A stretch of 64,000 bases of DNA from Albula goreensis (GCA_022829145.1 CM040742.1:18439131-18503130), one strand, 5' to 3'; shown: positions 45,229 through 57,714, counted from the stretch's first letter. Numbers and translations: made by a program. The notes: generated from the letters alone by a model not told the origin.

Positions 45229-45303
45229 TGGTACACTACTGTGAATGTTTTTCAGCCGCTGAGAAGTATACCAGATACAAGGAGCCTAGGAGCATCGTAC
45301 AGA

Positions 45304-45463
45304 ATGACTGAGAGAGGCGCAGTACTTGGGCCTGAACATATCGGCTTCTACCTACCGGAATACAAGACACTCAAGCGGCTGTACTGCTTGAACGGTGGAT
45401 ACCACCTCCGAGTACGGCCAGACGGGACCGTGGACAGCAACAGAGAGGAAACCGACGTGTACA
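45304..45463 (+). CDS. fgf1: fgf1 coding exon 1
   Basis: Residues 1-53 plus one base, [20 protein letters not shown] then [20 protein letters not shown]. Donor TACA|GTGAGT. The start is the first in-frame ATG after the acceptor TGTTTTTCAG (ending 45255), leaving 48 bases of 5' UTR. The frame stays open upstream to that acceptor. Confidence 0.93.
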
Positions 45464-47758
45464 GTGAGTGTTGTAGTAATTAAACATTACTCCGTGGCGA
45501 TTTTACTTTTGCAAATGAGTCCATTTCGCATTCCACAGCCTTCGGAAGCAGGGCAACCTTCGGCTGTTTACTTCACGGATATTCAAAATAGCCACTGATT
45601 GCCAGGGGTTATCTGACTAGCCTAATTAATGTTTTTGACTGTAAATATCCACACATTCAACATTTAAACCTTTCAAATGTTGGTCTATCAATTACAGAAT
45701 AAAATTATATTCTCTTTCAAAAATTGACTCATTTGCCATAGACACACATTAGAAAAATAACATGAGATGTCAAACAACTGATCTAACTGGCTGAAAGTCC
45801 TTAAATTAAGATGTACTAGAGTATCATTGGGAAAATTGTAGTGTATGTTACTGATGTTCACCGAATTTCCAGGGTCATCTCAGGGCCCATATACACAGGA
45901 ATTTTGGCTGCATAAAAAACATTACTGGTCTAGTGTTTTGCAGTCAGAGCAACACAGTGTTGTCTGTGGTATATATGTTCAATTGTCACCAGACTTGAAC
46001 TTCACTACCTTATGGGGTAGCAAAAAGTCAACCAACTGGACACATCATATCCCATCGACACTACCTTTTCTAAATTATTTACAGAAATAGTTAATTTTTA
46101 TTGATTGTATTTGCTGAGTCTTTGGTGCTTATTTATCAACAAGCAAAAATGGTTTGTTCATTTATGTCTATATTTATGTATCACTGAACACTAACACTCC
46201 TGCTCCCTGTGGCTGTCTTCACCAATAAGCTCTGGCTCACGTCCAAACGAGAACTGAATGTAAAACCTCGAACCACATTATGCTTCTGTCCTAATTCTCT
46301 GATCACGGTGCACTCAATTGTTTAAATCCAATCTGCTTTAATGTGAGTTTTACTTGCTGTTTTATGTATCCTTACTCTCTCATGGGGGCTCAAAACAGTG
46401 TGTGTATCTGCAAGGTATTGTAGAATGAGGGGACATGAGCTAAACTCCATAAGGTGTGGAGTTTGACAGCTCAGTTACACAGCCTGTAATGAATATGTAA
46501 CTCAAAGGTCATTCTGATGAGTGGTTGGAGCGGAGGCTGAGCTCTGAAATATCTGGTTCAGTAGTTTTGGATAAGATTGGTCATTACTTACGCCCCCCCC
46601 TCCAAATGGAAGCAGTGGCAGTATGATTGAAATATTTGTCCCTTTACCTTACTAATGAGAGAATAAACATGTGGCATCACACACACTCTATCATGTGGAA
46701 ACTTGAGGCCCCCAACCAGGCAGCAGAGGGCAGTTAAAGAACGATGACTGTCAGGAATTTGATTGGCTTAATTCCCTTTCCTCTTCAACAAGTTTGAGCC
46801 CATTTTTGCCATAGTAACGTGGACCTCTGGCCATAGCAAGTACTCGCACAGCTGGGACCGACAGCTGCACCACAAACAGGTGCCTTTTCTCCATGAAGCC
46901 TCCAATGTTTCATATTCCTGACATGGTTTCTCTACTGTTTGCTGCAGACATACTGGACGTAAGAGCTGTTAGTGTTGGAGTGGTAGTCATCGAGGGTGTG
47001 GAGGCAGGGCGCTACCTTGCAATGGACAAAGATGGAAGGCTGTATGGATCGGTGAGTATGTGCTGATTTCATAATGGGAAAAGACCACTGAGATATTTTT
47101 AATATACTCACTAACCAGTACACAGGTTAACAAATGAGCTCATTGAACTGTGTCAACAGAGTTCTTTCTTTACTCAGTTATATTTTTGTGACATCAAAAT
47201 GAATGCTCACTTCAGTTCCTTACAACAGTGTTGAAAATGTACCTGTTTTCAGACTCCTTGCAACAAGTCAGTGTGTTTATGATGACATTGTGAGCCCTTT
47301 GAGTATGTTCAGTTGGCTGTCATTGACAGTCATTTGTACCAGGGATTGTAAGCTTTTTTTTGCCATTTTAAGCAATTAATATAAATCAGCTCCAGTCATG
47401 CAGATACAGGGCTGGCCACTTTCCCTCTGGCCTCAGCTCTTGAATATACAGGTAGGAAGTAAAATGATAATCATGATGATTACCAAGATGATGCTGAACT
47501 GTATATATAAGTTTTCTATGAGTTTGCTACAAATAGATCTTAATTTTGTTGCTCTTTTAGACAACTCTGAATGAGGAATGCTGCTTCCATGAGAACATGG
47601 AGGAAAATCATTACAACACATATCGATCACAGAGGTACGGGGATCAAAACTGGTACGTGGGGCTCAAAAAGAATGGACAGACCAAAAGAGGGCCCAATAC
47701 TCACATCGGGCAGAAGGGTGTCTACTTTCTGCCACGTCAAGTAGACAGGGGCCATTGA
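45304..47758 (+). CDS. fgf1: Fibroblast growth factor 1 (acidic FGF), complete coding region in three exons
   Basis: FGF1 is a leaderless, heparin-binding beta-trefoil growth factor that activates FGF receptors and leaves cells by a non-classical route (family knowledge). Exons 45304-45463, 46948-47051 and 47561-47758 give 153 residues. The middle exon is 104 bases, as I recall for human FGF1. Diagnostic blocks are [51 protein letters not shown] and [10 protein letters not shown]. The heparin loop [17 protein letters not shown] is at residues 124-140. No signal peptide is present, as expected. The N-terminus is diverged: EYKTLKRL replaces the human nuclear-localisation motif NYKKPKLL. FGF2 is excluded by the YGS, NEEC and KRGP blocks and by the arhgap26 neighbour. 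Which teleost duplicate (a or b) this is cannot be told. Confidence 0.95.
45464..46947. other. fgf1 intron 1
   Basis: 1,484 bases, GTGAGT to GCTGCAG. A CTCF-like motif lies at 46719-46733. No repeat or other gene recognised. Confidence 0.85.
46719..46733 (+). promoter_or_regulatory. CTCF-like motif
   Basis: GGCAGCAGAGGGCAG matches the core of the CTCF consensus, inside fgf1 intron 1. Motif only. Confidence 0.3.
46948..47051 (+). CDS. fgf1: fgf1 coding exon 2
   Basis: 104 bases, residues 54-88, N then [20 protein letters not shown] then [14 protein letters not shown]. Acceptor GCTGCAG, donor TCG|GTGAGT. Central beta-trefoil strands. The Asn codon is split across the intron. Confidence 0.95.
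47052..47560. other. fgf1 intron 2
   Basis: 509-base intron, GTGAGT to TTTTAG. Nothing notable. Confidence 0.9.
47561..47758 (+). CDS. fgf1: fgf1 coding exon 3
   Basis: Residues 89-153 and the TGA at 47756-47758: [65 protein letters not shown]. It carries the receptor-contact EENHYNTY region and the basic heparin loop. The heparin-contact Lys and Arg of human (K112, K113, K118, R119, K128, numbering of the 140-residue form) all align, but R122 is Asn. Human Cys117 is Thr, and an extra Cys follows Cys83. Confidence 0.95.
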   Translation, partial: TTLNEECCFHENMEENHYNTYRSQRYGDQNWYVGLKKNGQTKRGPNTHIGQKGVYFLPRQVDRGH

Positions 47759-48530
47759 AGCTGAATGAGAGACCACTGAATGAGACCACACCAGAGCACA
47801 ATGCAGCATCAAGCAATGAAGGAATGTCAGCATGTGGCTGAAGGGATATGAGCAATTACGAATTTGTGAAAGAGAAATTGTGAAAAGGTGAAGACCACAC
47901 TGTGACCAAAATAAGTATCCACAGCTTCCATGAATGTTCTTGAAGTCTGTCCTTTGTGATATAAACTTTGTAATATTTCACTCTGTGATCAAAAGCTTTA
48001 CTGGCCACTGACTAAGGTTTGTGTTTGTCAGTGGTTCATTGTTAATCATTGAATGTGATTGCTCTGGACAGGACATATGTTTTAAGCTGTAGAAAATACT
48101 GTATACTTATACTGATTTTGTACTCTTCCATGACATTTCTTCCTTTACTAGAGTAAAAACAATCAGTAGGTCAGATGTTTTTATTTAAAATAGGAATGAA
48201 GTACTATACTTAGATCACAGAGTGCTGAGGTAAAACATTAACCTTTGTTCAAAGGGGTCATACTAATGTCTAATGTATATGCAGCCACACTCAATACATA
48301 GTCAGTTCTTATGTGAAGTATTTATCACAATGTCATATTTATTTTTCACCAGCATCAATTTGATAATGTTTTTAGCTACGATTATAACTATTAAATAATA
48401 AAACAATTTATATTTTAGCTACATTATTTTTTAAATTTATATCTATTTTAATGAAAGGAGGTGTCATTATCTGTTAATGTTACATTGTAAATTATTATAA
48501 ATTTTAAATAAACCCTCAAGTATATTTTCA
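47759..48530 (+). other. fgf1: fgf1 3' UTR
   Basis: AT-rich sequence after the stop, with AATAAA signals at 48397-48402 and 48507-48512. The cleavage site is inferred to be near 48530, and longer forms are possible. Confidence 0.55.
48507..48512 (+). terminator. fgf1: Candidate polyadenylation signal
   Basis: AATAAA followed within 30 bases by a T-rich stretch (AAGTATATTTTCAC). A second AATAAA lies upstream at 48397-48402. Confidence 0.5.
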
Positions 48531-48627
48531 CAACCATTTTGCTGAAACTGCCTTTGTTCTCTCATAGAGCATGTGATATGAGTGTATGTACACTATATAG
48601 AATTTTTATTATATTTTTTACCAATAA

Positions 48628-48641
48628 CCACGAGGGGGCAG
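48628..48641 (+). promoter_or_regulatory. Strong CTCF-like motif
   Basis: CCACGAGGGGGCAG, then CATTGCA, is the best CTCF core match in the window, about 130 bases past the fgf1 polyadenylation signal. Confidence 0.4.
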
Positions 48642-50392
48642 CATTGCACCTCTTTAAGCAACATTTTAGCAACGCAGTTACCTCTTATTCCTTCCTGGAT
48701 CTCTTTAATTTATGTTACTTCCCCTGAGCAGCCCTTTCACCCTGTAAAGGACAGGACCCCATGATGTGTACAAACATTATCCTCTTAAGTCTGAATTTGT
48801 TTTTAATTTGAGCTCAACTACTCCCCACCCCAATTTGATAATTCTTACGCTTCTGGTTGGCATGCATGAATAACTACGCAAATGCATCCAAACAACAACT
48901 TCCCACTCACCAGTTACCCTTGGCAACCAAAACTACACATATGATGTTGCCTTAGAAAATGCCAATACCGATACAGATAGATAGGTATATGAAAAGGGTA
49001 ATGTAACTGTAATATATTGCTTTGAGTGAGGGGGAGGGCTGACAGTGGTTTGGGTATGGGATGAGTTTTTGTAAAATGCAGTTAAGCTCTTCACACTCCT
49101 TATGATTGGCCAGTGGAGGTGCTGGCAGCCCTGGCTGAAATCCTTAGCTATCTATGATCAGGATGCTGGGATATGCACCTGTGTAAGTAATTAACTGCCT
49201 GGTCACTGGGCCGTCGCATAAATCTCTCAAGTAAGGAGACTCGTTGAGAGGAAGTCCTGTTAAAATCCCAAGCAATGAAAGCTCTATTTATCTAACCGAA
49301 GGTGCATAAAAGGCAAACAGCCTTCTTAAGTACAAATACTGAAACCCCCAGAGCCAAAGTCTAGCTAATAAACAAACTGACAAACTGGTCACAGATTTAC
49401 CTAGTGAGAAGTACTGACACTGTATTTTAAACTCATTTTTCGCAGTTGAGTTGAGCGCAAAAAAGGAAAGAGCAATGTGCTACTGCAACCTGGACTGATT
49501 GCATTTTTTGTTTCTTCTTAGGGACAATCAGTTGTGTGTTTAGGTGTCAGCGCCTGGACTATTGAATATTCCTATCACTGCTATACCTCAGAGGGTACTA
49601 GCTGGCATGCTCAAACTGTTCAAATGAGCATCTTTGTCTGCAAGATGGCTCCTAGCTTTGAGAGAGTCCTTCTTAAAAATCTTGCTTTTGCATGGCTGGC
49701 CATGCAGGGGGACTTCAGGACCAGTGGTATTTCCGAGATGTCACCCTGCGCCAAAAGCGAACGCTACCCCCCACCCTTCATTGGTAATTGAATTAGCGGC
49801 GCTCTGCAGTCCAGCATGGTTGACTTCAGGTTTTTTCTTTCTAGAACCTTCCCTCCCGGTCCCTGTCAGCACTCGTGCATCTCCCGGGCAGACCTGAGAA
49901 AACCATCAGAGGTCAAACTGTACACCAGATGGGGGGGGGGTAACGGAAGCAATCACTGTGAACGTTTTTGTGATCTTCTTGTATCCAGGCCCGTGGTGAC
50001 TTTAGACATTTTTTTTTTCTGATGTAGCCGACAAAAAGCAAATAACAGCCCAATGCCCCTTGCCACCCTTAGATAAAAAGACATCAGTTTTGATTTAGCA
50101 GTTAGTGCCTTTTCACAAAAGTGAAAACAATGCAGTGAAGAACTGGCAGTCTTCATTCCCTTGTTTGTGAATGTAATGAAGTAAGGGGAGTTTTTCAGGA
50201 AATGGTGGTGGGCAGACAGACTGATTGTGCTGTATCTTGCTGTTGACTGTCCTGGATACACTTGGATGGACTCCTGGTGTGGAAAGAATAGAAAGTGACA
50301 ACAAGCAGGGCTGATCAGTCACACATCAGCTGCTAATTTTCTTTGCACAATCGGAGAGCCACGTGTCCCAATGCAAATCACCCCTCACCTCA

Positions 50393-50394
<2 letters not shown>

Positions 50395-50477
<83 letters not shown>
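50395..50477. repeat. (CA)n microsatellite, about 41 units
   Basis: The longest uninterrupted CA run in the window. Confidence 0.97.
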
Positions 50478-50482
<5 letters not shown>

Positions 50483-52470
50483 AGACATCGGATTCCGGGC
50501 CACTGGAGGAGGAAGGGAGCTATTCTCCATATACTCAACGAGCAATTACTTCCTCTGGGGTTCCCAGCTAAACTGCAGCCAAGACTGTGTCACTGTAAAA
50601 CACTTTGACAGACTCCTGTCACAGCAGATGACAAATACACTGCAAATTGCACAAACACTCCTCTTCTCTGCCCCCCCCTCCACATACATGTACAGCCCCC
50701 TCTTCCCCACCCACCCACGCACCCTACATCTTCCTTCCTGTCTGGCCCTCTCCCACAACACACCCACTCCCCCCCAAACCATCCATCCCTCACCTGCTCC
50801 CTGAGGACCTTATCATGCCAGCCACCCCCCCCTTCAAAAATCAAAACCTCCATACACACTGTTCAAATAGTTGATTAAAGGGGGATATTGATATTGGTAT
50901 ACCTGTCCCATTCAAAATGATGCACAAATACTCCAGCAAGCTGAGCTGCAATGAAAGACCCCTGGTGGCTATCTGGTGAAATATTTTGCGCTGTATCAAG
51001 CAGTTGCTGCAGAAGCAGGAAGAAGCATAAAGGAAAATGTTTTGTGCTGGTGTTGGTGGGGGGATGAGGGGTAACTCTGGCAGTAGAATGACAGCACAGA
51101 GAAGTTTTTACAGCCTGCCTGCAGTAAACCAGAAGACACGTTCTCTGGATCCTGGGGTTTCTAAGTGAGAAATTGTACAGCTTGGGCACATTCTTCAACA
51201 TGGGACCCTGGAAAATGGCTCCTTTCAGGATGCCTCTGCGACGAGCCCTTCCCCTGAGATAGCTGGAGTCTCAGTGGCCTTGTGTCCCAAAGGGAATGGA
51301 CAGGATCAGCCATTTCCAAGAGCTTTAGTAAGCATGTTTTGGCATACTTTCACATCAAATACACTCCTTCTGTATCCTCATTCTTGTTGTTGGTCTGTGA
51401 CAAATGCATAGAGGACTGTTATCGTCAAAGTATTAAGATATTTATCACTTAAAAAAGACAAAAAATTAAAAATGAGTGGTGACACAATAGCTAATGCAAC
51501 TAGCTGTAAATGTAAAAGCTCCTTATTTGCTCTGTAACTGTACGCTATATAATATTTGTAAAATACACAGTGACATATTGGCACGGCATGGGGGATATTG
51601 TTTAAGGGGGAAGGCTTAAAATTATTATTTGTCTATTTAATTTGATATGGCCTATCAAAGATTGTGGTGGCTAGATATGAAAAAGAGTGGTGCGTACGAA
51701 TGCAAAGTAGAGGGGCGTATGGAGAGACATCTAGGTCTTAGTAGAGTTGAAACACCTGTCTGTCACACACCTGTATGTGGACTTCAGTGGAGTGGAGTGG
51801 AATGGACTGCACTGACTCACTCCTCCCTTAGAGTCGTCCTTCACCAGTCCCCTAAGAACACATTTAATAGAACTATACCAGTCACCCACAGTCACACTGA
51901 CCCTTCATGCTTACTCACACATCCGATAACAGTCATGACGCAAAATATATATATAAATCACAAATAAATTCCTAAAAAAGACACGGGGATTGAAAAGAGT
52001 ACTTGTTATTATTTTGTGTCATCAGATGATGTCACATCTTGGGCCTGTGACCGTTTAAGGACCAATTCTCACGCTCTGAGTCAACCAAGACAATGAGGTT
52101 TGATTCACAAGGCTAGTTCTCTCCCACACACTCCTGCTTCCTGATAGAAACGCACTTGGCAGGCAGACAGGGAGAGGGAGTTTAGCTGACCGACAAATAT
52201 TTCATTTCCGTACTGTTTTTTTTCTCCATGATATAAGGCTGAACCTAGATTTGTCCTGCTGATAACGTCACGTGTTGAAGCAGTGTACATGAAAGGAATC
52301 AAATTTTAAAGGCTTTGCGAGCCTCTGGATGGGTCAGCTTTTTGAGACATACTGTTCCAGTGCGTGGATGGACCTTGCTGGATTCTTGTCCTTAGCCAGT
52401 GCTGCTGTAGCACCACCCAAGGGAAGGAGGGATGTCAGTCAATAGGACAACTGTGTCTTACCGTACACCA

Positions 52471-52484
52471 GCGACCCCTACTGG
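52471..52484 (-). promoter_or_regulatory. CTCF-like motif
   Basis: Minus strand CCAGTAGGGGTCGC matches the CTCF core with one or two changes. It faces the plus-strand motif at 48628. Confidence 0.3.
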
Positions 52485-55400
52485 CCAACTTTGCACCCCT
52501 AGTCTGTCTGCATTTGCTGCAAATAAGGGGATCTCCAAATTCAGGGTTTTACACAAATTTAAAAATTAACAGGGGAATTGAAGATTAAACAGAGGAAAAG
52601 CCAATAGCGTTTTGACGTGTTGTGTTTTTTGGAGATCAGAACACTATATGTATGGACAACTGTTCTTTTCCTGAAGGAAGGAAAGCAGTAATGACGGGTG
52701 CTTTCCTTTGACCTAATTTACTCATGAAATATGTTTGTTCTTCAGTGCAGAGGGACCCGCGTCATGTCTATTCCCTCTTGTGCAGCGAAATCGAATCCCA
52801 CCACGACATTTCTGAGAATGGCAGTTGTCGCCATCGTCACCCCTCAGTCATGGTCAGTTCCGCTTCCCCTTCCTGTGATTCTCTGTTTTGAAAAATTTCT
52901 GCAGAAAATAGACGTGAGACACAGACAGCTCTCTCAAAGCAAACAAACAGGCATGGCCTCTGAACGGGAGCCTATTTATGGCTAAAAAAGTCTCAGATTC
53001 CAAACAGAGACGCCGACTTCTTTCAAGATGTCCATCTCATTGTAGAATAATGGACTGGACCTCTGGATTGTGTTTTTGGGATTCATTCTTCTCCAGAAAA
53101 ACGAAGGAGGGACTTCCTACCATTATCCTTTAGCAAGAACTTCTAAATACTCCCTTTTTCTTTTGAAGTCAGCCATTGTTTTATTCAAAGGAAATGTTGC
53201 TATTCTCTGCTAAGCTTCCTCTGGGCTGTGAGGAAATAGTTCTTCTTGTGCAACAGGTTTTTGTTCTCCTAGAATACCTGGCCACCAGGTTTTAGCTTTG
53301 AGACTTTAAGCCAGACAAGCTCAACAGTCCAGGTAACCCTTAGCTTACAAGGGTTAATGCCAGAGGTCTTTCTCTCTCCAGGTTTTTTTAGCCGCTTGGG
53401 TTCAAGACTCTATCTAAATTGCCCCAATGAGCTCATACAGGTGTAGGGTTGCAAAAGAACAGGGGTGTTTTCAAACAACAGCCACCAAATATTTCAGAAG
53501 AACTAGGAAGAGAGGACTACCTTAAAATAAAGCTAAATACGTTTTCATTGTAAAGGTTAGAGGAATCACACAGTTTGTCTCAAAAATAGTTAAAATAATT
53601 AAAAATGTACAAACTACATGGCAAAGGCCATGTTTTCGGCCTGCTGAGGCTGAAAAATGTCAACCTTGAGCAAGTGTCACAAACAAAAATATACAAACAT
53701 ATCTGCCGTCACTCATCGGACATTTCCACAGCTCACTCGCCAGGAGTGAGTAAACTGTACGCTTCCCAGCAAAGCCCACTGAGGGGCTGAGGAGGTCCAG
53801 AGCTGTCCCAGAACCAGCTACCCTTTCTTTCACTCTGATGCCTTCACTATATATGCATTGATTATGCATTGATATATGCATGATTTATTCATTCTAGTAG
53901 CTGACAATTTCTGTACAGCGACCTTGTGTTGGGAAGTTGAAGTTTTCAATATTAATAATTAGAAACAAGCACGATATCAGTGAATATGACCCAAGTCACA
54001 ACCTCACTGCTGCTGAATCAGGGCGGTACTGGCTGACACGCAACACACACATTTTAAACCAGACAGCCCTGGAATGTGTCACCTCTGTGCAACAGCTACA
54101 ACTGGGCAACACACAGCTCCACCCAGCAGTCCATAAGGAACAGCTGAATTTAAAACCACACACAGAATGACCTTTTCAGCTACATTCATGCAGTTTCTTT
54201 CCACTTGTCGTGAATTTGTTGTTCTTGCTGCAGGTGTCTTCGGATGGATAAAATAAACACTTGCCACAGCTGAGTAAATTTCTCATCTTCTGCTTCTGTC
54301 CAGAGTTTGTTTTTTTGCTCTTCACTCGCACCTTTTCCTATTATGTCTGTCTTCTTTAATGAACCTCTTTTTACCTGCTGTGGTGCTTCTACAGGAAATA
54401 GCTTACAGATAGCAGAGCTCCTTTTTGGTACTTTATTGTATAATCAAATTTTTATTTTTCATTGGTTATTTCCCATTCCTTCTGGCTTATGTGAAACCCG
54501 AAACTGAACATGAGTCAACAAAATTTTCTAGCTTGTTAGGAATTTAATTGCGGCTCAGAGGCACACACAAGAGCATTATTGCTAATGGGAAGAGCATGAC
54601 ATACAACATGACATGTTCTGCAGCAGCAGGTTCCAAGCCATGTTTCATGTACCCCCCAGGGTATGTCACAAATGTTCAGGGAGTACATGGAGAATAATCT
54701 GTAATTTTGAGCTATTTTGTGGAAACTATTTTTGTCCAAAGTCACATGGATAATATTCATAGTCACATGACTGAACATGCATATGCAGAAACAGAAATTC
54801 TGGCATTTGTTTGATTTAAAATGTACCAGTGACACCACTTGAGATGTGAGCACAGTTACACAAGGTCATTATATGCTTTTGAGCACTATTGCCAATCATC
54901 TGCTGCTGCCATCTATGAACACAATGATGTTGGTACTGCCAACTGGTATCAGCAGTGTTAGCGCATACACAGAGGTTATGGTACATGATGCCTCATTTTC
55001 ATGAGAACAGAAACTTTGGTAGCTGTATAAATAACAGCATGGTTTGATCTATAAACCCAGCTCATGATTCATTTGTGTTTTTTGGGTTTGCACAGAGACA
55101 AAGGTCAACCCTCCTGGCTTCAGAAAGTATAAGTATGACATACATATTTCACTCATGCACGACACCAGAAGGAAGGGGCATTTATTCATGGAGTCAGATG
55201 TTTTAGCAGATAAAATACATGTTAGCACTTCTGCTTTCTGAGGCTGGGGTGTCCGCTTCTGTGAAGGGATGGTCAAGTCTGGTCAGGAAAGCTGAGTGTC
55301 GCATTGAGGCCTTTTATCATAGGGTCAAAGAAGGTGACACTAAGAGCCTAAGACTCATCAGATTGGAATGCAGAGGCAGCGGATGGGTCTGGCTAAAGGC

Positions 55401-57713
55401 GCCATTATTGTAAGCATGGCGGGAGCGTTTGCCCATTGTTGATAGGTCAGAGGTCAGCATCACTTTGGCATCCAGGAATTGCTTTCCCTGAGTGGTCTAG
55501 AAAAAAATACATATCTAAATCAAAGCCGTCAGTCGTTTAGATTTTTGTGACAGTTCACTCGCCCATGGGAGAACCGGATTTGAAAAGGCCAGCATTGTTA
55601 TGTTTAAGCGGTATGGATTAGGCTGTCTGTTATGCAAAATGGACCTTACACATATGTTCCCGTAGTAAGGGATAGGCTATGTGATATTTAAATATTGCTG
55701 TAGATATGACAATTGAATGATCAATATTAGGCTAGTCATCTCCAGATGGTCTTTGTACAGACTGCATGTGTCAGAAACCAGTACTGGAGCGTGGTTGCAT
55801 CTACTGGATGTTTCTATTGTGTTTCAGTATTTAATTGAGTTATTTAAACCAGTGATTGGCAGGTCCACATACCCACGTTCCAAGGTGTAAATTTCCTGTA
55901 GACTAAAAGGAAACCACAGAAAACAGAGTTTGATTCCCAACTCTTGATTGACTGGAAAGGGAAGTTACAGTTTTTGAGACTGGTGCTATGAAATCTCATT
56001 GATTCTACAAGGTTCTAGCCAGTGTTAGGTTAAGGGTTACTTGGTTTGGCTTGGCTTGAAATGCTACTTCCAACTGGAGTGTTACCAACCGAAGATCATG
56101 ATTTGGTAGAGGAAGTAGCTAACCATTTGGATGTCAGAAGAGCACATACCTAAAAGCTAGAAGTGTAGAATCTCACATCGGAGTGTCAACCTGGTCAGGC
56201 TCATGTTATTGTAAAGTATTATAGGCTAGACAAGTGAAGCTAAGTTTGGGTAGTAACATATCCAGATCCATCTGTAGATGTGACTTCAATAGCAGAGGCT
56301 GGATAGATATACTTGATATCTATCTTGATATGATAGATAGACTTTTTCAGAGTTTCAGAGGTGAAACTGCAGAGGTGAAGGTTAACCTTTTAACAGATTC
56401 TGCAGGGCTTCCAGTCTTGGCAGATTTCACCAGTCTGGTAGTCATATGAGTATCATGGATGGGATGTATCATGCAGGCCAAGACTTTTCTTTAGGGTACT
56501 GTGGCTGACCCCGCTGTCAGCACTGACCCCGCTGTCTCTGTCTGGGGCTGTGATGTGGTTTCACATGAAACAACATGGCTCAGCCCGTGCACCTCAGGCG
56601 ACACAGACAGCCGGAAATCAACCGGTCCTTTTCTGATACAAGTCAGGGGAGGGATCCTGAGGGGTGAACCTGTGGAAGCCAAACAAAGTTACCGAAAAAA
56701 TTAGGTAACTTTGGCTTTAGTATCAAATGTCACATGTTGTATAATATTATAATGCTATATTTGTATATCAGGAAACCTCATGACCCAACAAACACATTTT
56801 AATATGTAGCATACTGAATTATAAATATTGATTTAGATTATTTTTTCTTTTTTGGAAATTATATATTGTGCCTTATTAAAATAAATAAGGTTTCAAGAGA
56901 TTAACTGACCATTTCTGTTTTTAGACATGAATTACTGTAATAAAAGTTTCTGAGATTGTAAACGTTGCTTGCACACTCGGTTTTTTTATTTTTGCGTGGA
57001 ATTCCCCTTGTGAAGATTAAAGGGCAGAGATATTTTTAAACCGTCATTTTCCATGAAGGCAGACAGTCCACGGGGGATACGCTGGCTCATACAGGTATTT
57101 TGATGCCATTTTATAATTCGAAATAAAGATCTACAGAGCAAACCCACATCCACTTCCTGAGCATGTCGCTCTCTGCTTCAGTAAACTTTATCTGAATTAA
57201 GATTTATCAAATGATCCAAAGTAAAAAAAAAAAAAAAAAATACATTCTCAAAGCAGAACAAGCCTGAACTTGCCAAAACATTTTTTTCGCTAACAATGTG
57301 ATCCTGTCAAACGAAAATATTTTAGCATTGTTTTAGTGTTTTAATACAGGCACTGGAAGCACCGAGATAGGCTGGATGTCTCGTTCTACTGTTTTTTACT
57401 GTTGAAAGTCTGGCGGAATGCGATGGGCTTTTTTTGGTCGTGCTGCTGTGGAGCGCACGTGGGCAGTGGGAATATCGTGCTCCAGGTCAAAACATTCAGC
57501 CTTGGGTCTTTGTAAAATAACGTTAGCCGAGTGCCTTCTCCTGGGGCGGACAGGTTATAGCCCCACCGCTGTAGTTTAGAGCACTCCCCCGCCTTGCTCC
57601 AACGCAAAATGTAACGTTTATGAACTTATCCAGGAAGCAAGGGCGTGACATTGTCCTCATCATCCAGTAGCTCACTGTCCTTGTGATTTTCATCTGATGA
57701 TGCTTATTATGGT

Positions 57714-57714
57714 G

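Larger units (their letters stand above)
48642..57713. other. Intergenic region downstream of fgf1, first part
   Basis: No exon recognised. Contains a pure CA tract (50395-50477), C-rich sequence at about 50670-50830, and a CTCF-like motif at 52471-52484. ORFs of up to about 150 codons here are repeat or chance frames. Confidence 0.6.
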
